Below the pieces are notes generated by a model. The model was given only the letters and a program-made list of their open reading frames with translations. It did no database searches and was not told the origin of the DNA. A DNA stretch of 32,412 nucleotides, taken from positions 1-32,412 of the forward strand of contig CAKZNE010000321.1 of NCBI GenBank assembly GCA_937129395.1, written 5' to 3'. Positions 14,883-23,352 of this stretch are shown here, piece by piece (within the stretch, counting starts at the first letter, position 1; every line of letters starts with the position of its first letter). This stretch comes from an uncultured Cryomorphaceae bacterium (GTDB lineage: Bacteria; Bacteroidota; Bacteroidia; Flavobacteriales; Schleiferiaceae). A program made the position numbers and the translations under genes.

Positions 14883-15667
14883 AGTTGCTTTTCTTTTAGT
14901 TGGATATTTTCTCCGAAGAAATTTTTAGCGATTTTGGAGAAAGCAGCTGTTTTTTCGGACACATAAAATTGATACTGTCCTTCTTCATTTTCACATAACA
15001 AATTTTTGCCTTTCAATATTTTCGCCAATTCTTTAGCTACCAATTCGGGCGAGTCCACTACATGTGTTTTTCCTTTAAAAAATATTTCTATTTCTTTTTG
15101 GAGCAAGGGAAAATGGGTACATCCCAAAATTAATGAATCGAGGTTTCTGAATTTAGGATGTTGTAGGTATTGCTTTATCGCTGCCTTGCTTACTTCTGTA
15201 TTTAGAAAACCCTCTTCTACTAAACCTACTAAAAGAGGTGTTGCTGCATCTTCTATTATCAGATTGGTATTTATTTCCAGCAGTCTTTTTTTATAAATCT
15301 TGGATTTGGTTGTTGCTCTGGTAGCAATAATTCCAATTTTTTCAGGCTTTTGTGAGGCTACAAATTGAGCAACAGGATCTACCACATTTAAAATGGGAAG
15401 ATTGGGATGCTTTTTCACCAATTCATCGTAGGCCAAAGCCGAGGCTGTATTACAAGCGATAACAATGGCTTTGCAATCTTTAGCCAAAAGGAATTCACTA
15501 ATTTCTGAAGAATAGCGTCTAATGGTATCCCCAGATTTATCACCATAGGGTGAATGTTTGGTGTCACCAAAATAAATAAAGGACTCCCCCGGCAACTGCC
15601 TTTTTATGGCTGCGGCTACGGTTAATCCACCTACTCCACTATCAAATATACCTATGGGTTTATCCAT
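14879..15667 (-). CDS. murI: Glutamate racemase
   Basis: 262 residues. Interconverts L- and D-glutamate to supply D-Glu for peptidoglycan. Visible: GIFDSGVGGLTV (Asp9, Ser10), the first catalytic Cys in ACNTASA (Cys72), the second in LGCTHFPLL (Cys183, His185), and FGDTKHSPYG. The start is ATG 15667 (MDKPIGIFDSG); the TTG four codons upstream adds residues not seen in the family. It follows the skp-like genes on the same strand but is separated from them by a terminator whose loop carries its likely -7 box. The convergent hydrolase gene overlaps its stop. Confidence 0.95.
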   Translation of the reverse strand: MDKPIGIFDSGVGGLTVAAAIKRQLPGESFIYFGDTKHSPYGDKSGDTIRRYSSEISEFLLAKDCKAIVIACNTASALAYDELVKKHPNLPILNVVDPVAQFVASQKPEKIGIIATRATTKSKIYKKRLLEINTNLIIEDAATPLLVGLVEEGFLNTEVSKAAIKQYLQHPKFRNLDSLILGCTHFPLLQKEIEIFFKGKTHVVDSPELVAKELAKILKGKNLLCENEEGQYQFYVSEKTAAFSKIAKNFFGENIQLKEKQL

Positions 15668-15677
15668 TCTTAGAATC

Positions 15678-15711
15678 AAAAAAATCCGTTACACCAAAGG
15701 TATAACGGATT
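15678..15711 (-). terminator. Rho-independent terminator of the uppS-bamA-skp operon
   Basis: On the minus strand a perfect 9-bp stem (15703-15711 with 15683-15691) with an 11-nt loop is followed by a run of seven T (complement of 15678-15684). It lies 21 bp after the second skp-like stop codon. Confidence 0.85.
15695..15702 (-). promoter_or_regulatory. -7 box (TACCTTTG) for murI, inside the terminator loop
   Basis: An exact TAnnTTTG match on the minus strand, 27 bp upstream of the murI ATG, fully contained in the loop of the terminator at 15678-15711. No well-spaced -33 TTG; the nearest is 12 bp upstream. Confidence 0.4.
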
Positions 15712-15732
15712 CATCAATATTATTGGAAAATT

Positions 15733-16266
15733 TTATGGGGCTGTCTTTGTAGTCAAAGGAATACCTAATTTGGTTTTTACCTTATCCATTATATCTTCTC
15801 CATTTTCAACAAAAAGCAAAACTGCTTTACTTTGGGAGCTGTCAATGATATAGGTAAATTTTCCTTCACGAGCCACATCTTGTACCGCTTTAGTTGCCTT
15901 AGCAATTACTGGTTCTAGCAAGCTTACCTCCATTTGTTGTAATTGAGTTTGAGCGCTTTGTCCAAACTCCTGTATTCTTTTCTGCTTATCTTGGATTTCT
16001 TTTTCCTTAATATCTTTAGTAAGAGAGGTCCAAACATTTTCATTCGTGATAAAAATGTCCACCAAAGTTTTGTACTCTTTTTGCAATTCTTCAATGGTTC
16101 TTTGCATTTCCTCAGATACCATCTTAATAGAATCTTGTGCTCTTTTGGTTTCCGGCATAGCAAATAATAGTTCGTCTGCATTTATATGGCCAATTTTTTG
16201 GGCATATCCATTGAAACTAACTAAAACTCCAAGAGCGATTGCTATAATTGAAATTCCTTTTTTCAT
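15733..16266 (-). CDS. OmpH/Skp-like periplasmic chaperone (second copy)
   Basis: 177 residues with a signal peptide (1-22, ending GYAQ) and an OmpH-type mature part: KIGHINADELLFAMPE, then a long charged, Gln/Lys/Glu-rich coiled coil (about 40-125), then a short C-terminal cap. Skp chaperones hold unfolded outer-membrane proteins in the periplasm on their way to the BAM complex. Lies 30 bp downstream of the other skp-like gene and in the same operon as bamA. Tandem skp-like genes after bamA are common in Bacteroidota. The operon terminator follows. Confidence 0.9.
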   Translation of the reverse strand: MKKGISIIAIALGVLVSFNGYAQKIGHINADELLFAMPETKRAQDSIKMVSEEMQRTIEELQKEYKTLVDIFITNENVWTSLTKDIKEKEIQDKQKRIQEFGQSAQTQLQQMEVSLLEPVIAKATKAVQDVAREGKFTYIIDSSQSKAVLLFVENGEDIMDKVKTKLGIPLTTKTAP

Positions 16267-16296
16267 AAGTAATAAAATTCAGTTCTTATTGTATTG

Positions 16297-16803
16297 TTAA
16301 AATCCTAATTTCTCGAGAACATCATCACTGATATCCGCTTTTTTATTATTGTATAGTACTACTAAATCGCTGCTTTTATTAAATACAACATCTAGTTTTT
16401 TCTTTCTTGCTACTTCCTGCACAGCATTATAAACCTTATCCTGAATAGGCCTTATCAGCTCCCTTCGTTTTTTAAAAATTTCGCCATCCGGTCCAAAATA
16501 CTTTCGTTGTAAAGCCAAAGCATCTTCTTCCTTTTTTTTAATAATGGCCAATTTTTCAATTTTCTTTTCTTCAGTAAGCAATACTTTTTCCGCATTATAG
16601 GCTTTTTCCAAAGCTTCCTTTTCGGAGAGAAGAGATTCTACCTCACCTTGCCATTGCTGGGAAAGTTGATCCAATTGTTTTTGAGCTTGACTGTAATCTG
16701 GCATTTTCGCCAAAATTAATTCGGTATCTACAATACCAAATCTTTGGGCGTTCAGCGTGGTTCCAAAAACCAGACCAATTAAAAGTATGAGTAAGTTTTT
16801 CAT
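16297..16803 (-). CDS. OmpH/Skp-like periplasmic chaperone (first copy)
   Basis: 168 residues from ATG 16803: signal peptide MKNLLILLIGLVFGTTLNAQ, then RFGIVDTELILAKMPDY, a long Lys/Glu coiled coil (about 38-110) and a C-terminal cap. The upstream in-frame ATG at 16884 would overlap the end of bamA and bury the signal peptide, so it is rejected. Lies 64 bp downstream of bamA. Same role as its neighbour: chaperoning outer-membrane proteins. The two copies have clearly diverged in sequence, so they may have distinct clients or form mixed trimers (inference). Confidence 0.9.
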   Translation of the reverse strand: MKNLLILLIGLVFGTTLNAQRFGIVDTELILAKMPDYSQAQKQLDQLSQQWQGEVESLLSEKEALEKAYNAEKVLLTEEKKIEKLAIIKKKEEDALALQRKYFGPDGEIFKKRRELIRPIQDKVYNAVQEVARKKKLDVVFNKSSDLVVLYNNKKADISDDVLEKLGF

Positions 16804-16867
16804 CTGTAAATCAGTATTCTTAATCCCGATTTTGCCAATAAAATGACGACGGGCGAAATTAGCTAAA

Positions 16868-19411
16868 TTAAAATTGCTGACCAATTATGAAGTGTGTATT
16901 CCAGCCCGAGACACCCGTAACTCCGGGCACATTATCAAAGCCATAACCGAAGTCAATTCCAAGTAATCCAAACATGGGCATAAAAATTCGCACTCCAGCT
17001 CCAGCCGATCGCTTCAGGTTAAACGGTTCATAATTCTCAAAAGTATCGTAGTTGTTTCCCGCCTCTAAAAATGCCAATGCAAAAATTTGTGCGCTTGGGT
17101 TTTCAGTAATTAAATAGCGAGTTTCTAATGTAAACTTATTATACAATGCCCCTCCAATATTGGAAGAACCTAAAGGAACAATGGTATTATTTGGATAACC
17201 TCTTAATCCTACAATTTCTCTTCCATCCAAAACAAAATTCTGTAGACCATCACCACCCACAAAAAATCTTTCAAACGGTGGCAAACCCACTTCGTCATTG
17301 TAAATCCCAAGGAAACCAAATTCACCAGCTGTTTTTACAACCAATTTTGGAGCAATCTCAGTAAAGAAACTTCCGTTCAACTTAACCTTATAGTACTCCA
17401 AAAGATTAAACTTCTCTTGATCGCTTAGGCTGCTGTAATCTTTTCCATTAACTAAGGAATAAGGAAATGTTGCCTCTAATGTGGAGTTGAATAAAGAACC
17501 ACTTCTAGGGTAAATAGGATTGCTCACACTATTTCTACCGAAGGTTAATTTATAAGCAATATTGTTTACGTTCCCTTTGTCGAATTGAATACCGGCTAAA
17601 GGATAAAGTTGAAGACTGTACCTCTGAAGATCAATGGCTTGGTAAAGGGTAAAAAAATCATCCGGCCATTTCAATCTTTTTCCTAAACCCACAGTTAAAC
17701 CTGTAATGGAAAGGGAACTACGTTCAGGGTCATCTTTGGATCTACCATTTAGGTTTTGGATATTATGATAGACGCTCACTGTAAGTGAATTTGGCTTTTT
17801 ACCACCCAACCAAGGTTCAGTAAAAGACGCACTATAAGATTGGTAGTACAAGCCATTACTTTGTGCTCTTAGGTTAATGGTTTGTCCATCCCCTGCAGGC
17901 AAAGGTTTCCAAGCACTTTTTTCAAATATTTTCCTTGCGGAGAAGTTATTGAAATTTAATCCTAAAGTTCCAACAATCCTATTGGCACCCCAACCTCCTT
18001 GCAATTCCAATTGGCTTGTAGATCTTTCTACAACAGAATATTCAATATCTACTATTCCTCTTTCGGCATCTGGTTTTGGCAATACATTTAATTCTGTAGG
18101 TTCGAAAAAACCCAATTGCTGCAATTCTCGAATACTTCTTTGAATATCTGATCTTCGGAAAAGCTCACCGGGTTTGGTTCTAATTTCCCTTAAAATAACG
18201 TGATCATTGGTTCTATCATTACCAACAATTGTAACCTTATTAATTGTGGCTTCCCTTCCTTCACGAATTCTCATTTCAATATCAATAGAATCATTTTCTA
18301 CCAATATTTCCACTGGGTTTACATTGAAAAACAAATAACCATTATCCAAATAAAGTGAACTTACATCTCCACCTTGAGGATCCAGTTGCAATCTTTCCTG
18401 GAGATAGGCAGCATCGTAAACATCACCTCTTTTAATCCTTAAGATCTCATCTAGTCTATCGCTGCTGTATTTTGTATTTCCAAGCCAAGTAATATCTCTG
18501 AAGTAGTATTTATTTCCTTCTTCAATATCCACAACAATCTTTACACGATCTGGGCTAATTCGAATTACGGTGTCCCTTACAATTCGAGCATCTCTATAAC
18601 CATTCTGATTATACCTTTCAATAACCAGCCTTTTATCCGCTTTATAATCGTCTTGGATAAACTTGGATGATTTGAAAATATTGAAAATGTGTTTTCTTTT
18701 GGTTTCCTTCATGGAACGTCTCAATTTGCTATCGCTGAGACCTTCAGTTCTTCCAAACCAATCAAAGAAGTGTTTCTTTTTTCTTAGGGAGGTTTTATTT
18801 CCATTAAATTCAATATCCGCAATTTTCACCTTGTTGCCTCTGTCTACCAAAATTCCCAAAATCACAGAATTGCTTTTGGTCGTATCTGGTTTTTTAACAA
18901 CCTCAACTTTGGCATTTAAAAAACCGTCCTCGATAAAAAAGCTTTTTGCTGTGTTCTCTGTATTTACAATGAGATTTTCGGTAACAATTATACCACTGCT
19001 AAGATCCAAAGCCTCCCTTAAATCATCTTGCTTTCTTCTTGTTAATCCTTTGATATAATATTTACTAAGCTTGGGCAATTCCTTTAGTCGGATTTCTAAA
19101 AAAACCACCTTCCCTTTTACTTCAAGGACGTAGATTCCAATATCATCGAAACTATTTTGACGCCAAAGGTTTTTGATGGCTCTTGTGGTTTCATCACCAG
19201 GCATTTTTATTTTGTCACCCACTTTTAATCCTGAGATCAGAGTAACAATTTGTTTATCCGAATCATCAGCCCCTGTAACAGTGATTCCACCAATTTCATA
19301 AATCCCCGCAAGGTTCATCTCATTGATGCTTTTGGGAGAAGAAATTTGGGCTTGTAGTGTGGAACTAAAAGAAAATAATAGTGCTGCTAAGCACATTAAA
19401 AATTTTTGCAT
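16868..19411 (-). CDS. bamA: Outer membrane protein assembly factor BamA
   Basis: 847 residues. The central Omp85-family component of the BAM machine, inserting beta-barrel proteins into the outer membrane. Signal peptide 1-22 (SFSSTLQAQ). The N-terminal half contains POTRA domains, visible as repeats such as IGGITVTG, IADIEFNGN, FRDITWLGNTKY and INKVTIVGN. The C-terminal half is a 16-strand barrel rich in alternating aromatic residues, ending in Phe (HFIIGQQF), the expected beta-signal. The region GLRGYPNN matches the conserved VRGF/Y-type motif of barrel loop 6. Gene order uppS-bamA-skp-skp with an 8-bp gap after uppS supports the call. Confidence 0.96.
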   Translation of the reverse strand: MQKFLMCLAALLFSFSSTLQAQISSPKSINEMNLAGIYEIGGITVTGADDSDKQIVTLISGLKVGDKIKMPGDETTRAIKNLWRQNSFDDIGIYVLEVKGKVVFLEIRLKELPKLSKYYIKGLTRRKQDDLREALDLSSGIIVTENLIVNTENTAKSFFIEDGFLNAKVEVVKKPDTTKSNSVILGILVDRGNKVKIADIEFNGNKTSLRKKKHFFDWFGRTEGLSDSKLRRSMKETKRKHIFNIFKSSKFIQDDYKADKRLVIERYNQNGYRDARIVRDTVIRISPDRVKIVVDIEEGNKYYFRDITWLGNTKYSSDRLDEILRIKRGDVYDAAYLQERLQLDPQGGDVSSLYLDNGYLFFNVNPVEILVENDSIDIEMRIREGREATINKVTIVGNDRTNDHVILREIRTKPGELFRRSDIQRSIRELQQLGFFEPTELNVLPKPDAERGIVDIEYSVVERSTSQLELQGGWGANRIVGTLGLNFNNFSARKIFEKSAWKPLPAGDGQTINLRAQSNGLYYQSYSASFTEPWLGGKKPNSLTVSVYHNIQNLNGRSKDDPERSSLSITGLTVGLGKRLKWPDDFFTLYQAIDLQRYSLQLYPLAGIQFDKGNVNNIAYKLTFGRNSVSNPIYPRSGSLFNSTLEATFPYSLVNGKDYSSLSDQEKFNLLEYYKVKLNGSFFTEIAPKLVVKTAGEFGFLGIYNDEVGLPPFERFFVGGDGLQNFVLDGREIVGLRGYPNNTIVPLGSSNIGGALYNKFTLETRYLITENPSAQIFALAFLEAGNNYDTFENYEPFNLKRSAGAGVRIFMPMFGLLGIDFGYGFDNVPGVTGVSGWNTHFIIGQQF

Positions 19412-19419
19412 CTAAGTTT

Positions 19420-20163
19420 TCAGGAATTTAATTGTTCACTGATTTTACCAAATCTCCTTTCTCTATTTTGGTAATCATATATGGCCTCATACAAATCTTC
19501 ATCATTGAATTCTGGCCAAAGTTTTTCTGTAAAATATAATTCGGAATAAGCGATTTGCCACAGCAGATAATTGCTCACCCTTTGCTCACCCCCAGTACGA
19601 ATTAACAAATCAGGATCTGGTTTATCGGAAGTATAAAGGCGACTATCGATCTCCTTCTCGTTTATTTCATCTAAGCTTATTTCTCCATTGGCATAGGCCT
19701 CGGCAATGGATTTTGTAGCAGAAATAATTTCTTCTTTACTTCCATAACTCAAAGCAACTGTTAATACAGTAGCAGTGTTATTTTTAGTTTTTTCCATTAC
19801 CTCCTTTAGTTCCTTTTGGCAGCTTTTAGGTAAATTTTCAATCCTACCAATGGCCTCTAATCTTGTATTATTTTCTTGAAGGAATTTTAATTCTCTTTTC
19901 AAACTTGAAACCATTAAGCTCATTAAGGCATTCACCTCAAATTTTGGTCTGTTCCAATTTTCTGTTGAAAAAGCATAAACAGTTAGGTATTCTACTCCCA
20001 ACTGAGCACAAGTTAGACAAGCATTGCGAAGGGAACCTACCCCATTTTCATGCCCAATGGCACGCAAGAAACCTTTCTTTTTTGCCCAACGACCATTTCC
20101 ATCCATTATGATAGCAATGTGCTTGGGAATTCTATCCAAATCCAGTTTCTCTTTCCAGCTCAT
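19420..20163 (-). CDS. uppS: Undecaprenyl (di-trans,poly-cis) diphosphate synthase
   Basis: 247 residues. Makes C55 undecaprenyl diphosphate, the lipid carrier for peptidoglycan and surface polysaccharides. Visible: IAIIMDGNGRWAKKKG with catalytic Asp21, the SxxN-like FSTENWNRP, and RTGGEQRVSNYLLWQ plus the E..F.. LWPEF ending typical of cis-prenyltransferases. The start is ATG 20163, sharing its A with the TGA of the preceding DUF6089 gene (TGATG), which implies translational coupling; the TTG one codon upstream is not needed. bamA follows after 8 bp. Confidence 0.96.
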   Translation of the reverse strand: MSWKEKLDLDRIPKHIAIIMDGNGRWAKKKGFLRAIGHENGVGSLRNACLTCAQLGVEYLTVYAFSTENWNRPKFEVNALMSLMVSSLKRELKFLQENNTRLEAIGRIENLPKSCQKELKEVMEKTKNNTATVLTVALSYGSKEEIISATKSIAEAYANGEISLDEINEKEIDSRLYTSDKPDPDLLIRTGGEQRVSNYLLWQIAYSELYFTEKLWPEFNDEDLYEAIYDYQNRERRFGKISEQLNS

Positions 20164-20978
20164 CAATTAAAAATATACACGCATTTCTCTAACAATTCTC
20201 CAAATTTGAACTGAACAGTTAGCCCTGTAAAAAAGTACCAATCATTCGTACTTGGATTTGCACGTAAAAGGTTTTCCTTATTGCTTGAAATTAGGCTTCT
20301 ATCGGCCAGTCCTGCCGAGATAGCTCCATAATTTTCTAGTATTTCTGTAGCGTCTGCATAATAACCACTAGCATCGTCCAAATAATCTGTTCGTGTACTT
20401 CTGCAGGTACTTTCAATACCTATGGAGGTAAATCTTCCAACAGAAAATTTATGCCCAATTCCAAAAATTAAGAATGAAGAAGCCTTTGAATAGGTAGAGG
20501 GATTTCCGGCAAGGCCTTGCCCTTCGGTATTCATATTTCTAAGCTCATAAGTTTCTCCTTGAAAGCTGGCTTTGGGATTAAATCCGAATATTCCAAAACC
20601 TCCTAAAAGGTAGGTTGTATGATCGTATCTCGTTCCTGGTTTATAGCGAAGAAAATTGAATTCGGCCATTAGGCTACCTTCAATTATGTTGCTTTTAAAA
20701 TGTAGATTTCTATTTTTCCGGAAAGAAATATTTGAAAGACTATCGGCATTGGCAATTGTCCCGTAATTTACTTGAGCTCTAAAACTCCACCTGTCGTTTA
20801 GTACATAGCGGTAAAAACCACCAAAGGCATAGCCTTGAGGAACATGAAGGCTATAATTCCCTACATCTCCGATAAAATGACTGCCTCCAGCAAAAAATCC
20901 CAGCTCAGAATATTGAGCATTGGCATTTAGGCCTGAAAACAGACATAATATATTGACAATGAATATTTTAAATTTCAT
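20163..20978 (-). CDS. DUF6089-like outer-membrane beta-barrel protein
   Basis: 271 residues from ATG 20978. Signal peptide MKFKIFIVNILCLFSGLNANA, then QYSELGFFAGGSHFIGDVG, a start typical of the DUF6089 porin-like family found just before uppS-bamA in Bacteroidota. The body alternates hydrophobic and polar residues with Gly/aromatic turns (YLLGGFGIFGFNPKA, FLIFGIGHKFSVG), as expected for a small barrel; function unknown. The longer ORF starting at 21062 would hide the signal peptide and overlap nadK, so it is rejected. It heads the envelope operon and is coupled to uppS by a TGATG overlap. Confidence 0.85.
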   Translation of the reverse strand: MKFKIFIVNILCLFSGLNANAQYSELGFFAGGSHFIGDVGNYSLHVPQGYAFGGFYRYVLNDRWSFRAQVNYGTIANADSLSNISFRKNRNLHFKSNIIEGSLMAEFNFLRYKPGTRYDHTTYLLGGFGIFGFNPKASFQGETYELRNMNTEGQGLAGNPSTYSKASSFLIFGIGHKFSVGRFTSIGIESTCRSTRTDYLDDASGYYADATEILENYGAISAGLADRSLISSNKENLLRANPSTNDWYFFTGLTVQFKFGELLEKCVYIFN

Positions 20979-20994
20979 AGCACAAAAATGAGGG

Positions 20995-21022
20995 CAAATA
21001 TAATTAATTAGCTCAAAGCCAA
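20995..21022 (-). promoter_or_regulatory. Promoter of the DUF6089-uppS-bamA-skp-skp operon
   Basis: On the minus strand TTG (21020-21022), a 17-bp spacer and TATATTTG (20995-21002) match the Bacteroidota consensus. It lies 16 bp upstream of ATG 20978, after the nadK stop at 21038-21040. The best-formed promoter in the window. Confidence 0.65.
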
Positions 21023-21037
21023 GCTTAATTCTCAGGC

Positions 21038-21916
21038 TTAATTCCTTCGATCCAAACCCCACAACAGCTTATTTCTCAGCGTTTCGGTAAAGTTTTGCAC
21101 TTCAGTTTTTACCATCTTAATTTTAAAACTCCCCAATTGAAGGTTAATATCCAATCCAGAATTGAGTGCATAAATCCTAGAATCTAAGGAAACTAAAAAT
21201 TGTTCTTCTCTCCCTTCTACCTTCAAACGAATCTTATAATTGTTGGGAATAACGAAGGGTCTTACGTTTAGATTGTGTGGAGCTATCGGAGTAATTACAA
21301 AATTTTCAGATCCAGGCATAATTATCGGCCCACCGCAGCTTAAAGAATAACCCGTACTGCCGGTTGGAGTGGAAATAATTAATCCATCAGCCCAATAACT
21401 ATTTAAATACTCATCATTTATCCAAGTGTGGATAGTTATCATTGCCGTGGTGTTTTTACGACTTACCGTAACTTCATTTAAGGCAAAGTTTAATGCCGAA
21501 TCTTGGATCTTTGTATCGGTTTCTAAGACAATTCTTTCGTCTATGGTATAATTTCCTTGAGACAATGCAGCAACCGCATCCGTTATTTTCTCCTTATTTA
21601 CATTGGATAAAAACCCTAATCTTCCAGTGTTAATTCCAAGAATAGGAATTCCTGAATCCCTAATTATCGTAACCGCATCGAGAATTGTTCCATCGCCACC
21701 TATAGTGATTAAAAAATCTGGATTAAAGAGAACTAATTCTTCATGGCTCGAAAAATCTGGAAAAGCCAACTGCAGATCGCAATGATCTTTAATAAAATAA
21801 TTAAGTTTTTGATTTACCCTGATTGTAGCATTTATAGCCAATAACTCATTGTGCAAGGTTTCAATAAAGGGTCTTGTCTCTGGGGTGATAATATTTCCGA
21901 ATATGGCTACCTTCAT
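21038..21916 (-). CDS. nadK: NAD kinase
   Basis: 292 residues. Phosphorylates NAD to NADP. Visible: the GGDGT motif at 73-77 with the catalytic Asp75, GINTGRLGFL, NEVTVSR with a preceding acidic loop, and the glycine-rich STPTGSTGYSLSCGGP that binds NAD. Typical bacterial length. Eight bases downstream of the CBS-domain gene on the same strand, so probably co-transcribed. Confidence 0.96.
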   Translation of the reverse strand: MKVAIFGNIITPETRPFIETLHNELLAINATIRVNQKLNYFIKDHCDLQLAFPDFSSHEELVLFNPDFLITIGGDGTILDAVTIIRDSGIPILGINTGRLGFLSNVNKEKITDAVAALSQGNYTIDERIVLETDTKIQDSALNFALNEVTVSRKNTTAMITIHTWINDEYLNSYWADGLIISTPTGSTGYSLSCGGPIIMPGSENFVITPIAPHNLNVRPFVIPNNYKIRLKVEGREEQFLVSLDSRIYALNSGLDINLQLGSFKIKMVKTEVQNFTETLRNKLLWGLDRRN

Positions 21917-21924
21917 TTTGAATC

Positions 21925-22590
21925 TTAAATATTTAAGTATCTCATTAAGGATTCATATCGTTGGGCTGCAGAATCATCAAACAAGCTATTGTGGTATACT
22001 TCAACTATATTATAACTATAGCGTTCAAATGATTTAATAATTCTACCAAGGTCTTTTTGATTAATCTTTAGAGTAATATCGATGCTATTCATATCTGACG
22101 AAGAACCAATAAGCAAACCTAAAATTCTTGCGTCTTCACTTTCTACAATTTGAGCAATCTGCGAAAGTTGATAATCCGTACTTGGGACTTTTAACACCAA
22201 AACACCCCCATCTTCTTTAAAAGTAATTTGGCTACCCAAATCTTGAAGCAATTCCAAAGGAGAAATATAGCCCCTATAAATATTGTCCTTATCCACAATT
22301 GGAACCATACTTAAAATCCCATCCGAAGCAATTCGTACAACCTCTAAAATATGACTATCCAAATTAGCCGAATAGGCTTGAAATTGTCTTCCACATAAAG
22401 AAATTTTAGTACCACCCAATTGGGCCTCTAACAAACTTTCCTCATCCACAATTCCTAAATATTGTGAATCTTCATCAACAACAGGCAAATGGCTCAATTT
22501 CATCTCCTCCATTAAACCTAAAGCATCTTCTATTTCCCCTTCTAATAATAGGGGTTTAATATCTTTTGAAATATGTTTTCCAACATTCAT
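21925..22590 (-). CDS. CBS-domain pair protein with ACT-like C-terminal domain
   Basis: 221 residues. Two CBS motifs (about 5-60, with [20 protein letters not shown], and about 75-125, with [22 protein letters not shown]) form one Bateman module, which usually binds adenine nucleotides. Residues about 135-215 look like an ACT-type regulatory fold ([10 protein letters not shown], then a [19 protein letters not shown] stretch). No catalytic domain. Placed directly before nadK, as often seen in Bacteroidota, so a link to nucleotide/NAD state is reasonable but unproven. ATG 22590 is preceded by a -7 box at 22599-22606. Confidence 0.87.
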   Translation of the reverse strand: MNVGKHISKDIKPLLLEGEIEDALGLMEEMKLSHLPVVDEDSQYLGIVDEESLLEAQLGGTKISLCGRQFQAYSANLDSHILEVVRIASDGILSMVPIVDKDNIYRGYISPLELLQDLGSQITFKEDGGVLVLKVPSTDYQLSQIAQIVESEDARILGLLIGSSSDMNSIDITLKINQKDLGRIIKSFERYSYNIVEVYHNSLFDDSAAQRYESLMRYLNI

Positions 22591-22598
22591 AATCTAAG

Positions 22599-22606
22599 CA
22601 AACTTA
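22599..22606 (-). promoter_or_regulatory. -7 box (TAAGTTTG) for CBS-nadK
   Basis: An exact TAnnTTTG match on the minus strand, 8 bp before ATG 22590. It is separated by only 7 bp from the plus-strand -7 box of pdxJ, so the two divergent promoters overlap and may exclude each other. Confidence 0.5.
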
Positions 22607-22613
22607 AGGTTTT

Positions 22614-22621
22614 TATCTTTG
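22614..22621 (+). promoter_or_regulatory. -7 box (TATCTTTG) for pdxJ
   Basis: An exact TAnnTTTG, ending five bases before ATG 22627, so the pdxJ transcript should start at or next to its start codon (leaderless). No -33 TTG at the usual distance. Confidence 0.5.
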
Positions 22622-22626
22622 CACCC

Positions 22627-23352
22627 ATGACAAGACTAAGTGTTAATATTAATAAGATTGCCACCCTACGCAATGCCCGTGGTGGCAATACTCCCAACCT
22701 TTTAGAAACCGCTAAAAAGTGTGAGGAATTTGGCGCCCAAGGAATTACGGTTCATCCTCGTCCGGATGAGCGACATATTCGATATTCCGATGTTCAAGAT
22801 TTAAAAAACGCCCTAACAACTGAGTTTAATATTGAAGGTTATCCGAATAGGGAATTTATTGATTTGGTTTTAGAAGCCAAACCCGCACAAGTTACATTAG
22901 TGCCAGATCCACCCAATGTACTTACATCCAATGCCGGCTGGAACACACTAGAAAATTTTGACCTATTAAAGGAGGTCGTTTCTGAATTTAAAAATGCTGG
23001 GATTCGAGTTTCTCTTTTTATGGAATGTGAAGGCAGAATGATTGAGGCGGCAAAAAAAATAGGCTCCGACCGTATTGAGCTTTACACTGAAGCTTTCGCT
23101 GAAAATTTTTTACAAAATAAAGAAAACGCCATTAGGCCCTATAAAGATGCTGCAGAGATTACTTTAAAAAACGATTTAGGATTAAATGCCGGACATGATT
23201 TGAATCTCGACAACCTTGCTTTTTTTGCATCTTCTATTCCAAGTCTTTTGGAAGTTTCTATTGGTCATGCCTTAATTTCAGATGCCTTATATTACGGATT
23301 GGAAAACACCATCCAAATGTATTTAAGACAAATCAAATCTGAAAATAATTGA
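22627..23352 (+). CDS. pdxJ: Pyridoxine 5'-phosphate synthase
   Basis: 241 residues. Last step of DXP-dependent vitamin B6 synthesis: condenses 3-amino-2-oxopropyl phosphate with deoxyxylulose phosphate. The start [20 protein letters not shown] matches the family N-terminus, so ATG 22627 is chosen over the ATG 54 bases upstream, which lies across the divergent promoters. Catalytic residues are visible: His43 ([11 protein letters not shown]), Glu70 (NIEGYPN) and His190 (LNAGHDLN). The strand [15 protein letters not shown] is typical. The TGA stop overlaps the start of the next gene. Confidence 0.96.
   Translation: MTRLSVNINKIATLRNARGGNTPNLLETAKKCEEFGAQGITVHPRPDERHIRYSDVQDLKNALTTEFNIEGYPNREFIDLVLEAKPAQVTLVPDPPNVLTSNAGWNTLENFDLLKEVVSEFKNAGIRVSLFMECEGRMIEAAKKIGSDRIELYTEAFAENFLQNKENAIRPYKDAAEITLKNDLGLNAGHDLNLDNLAFFASSIPSLLEVSIGHALISDALYYGLENTIQMYLRQIKSENN

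Noticed and set aside
16804..16884. Longer N-terminus for the first Skp-like protein
   Set aside because: It overlaps the end of bamA and hides a clear signal peptide starting at 16803.
20979..21062. Longer N-terminus for the DUF6089 protein
   Set aside because: It would bury the signal peptide, overlap nadK and cross the operon promoter.
22573..22626. Longer N-terminus for PdxJ from the ATG at 22573
   Set aside because: It crosses both divergent -7 boxes and the start of the CBS gene, and the family N-terminus begins at 22627.
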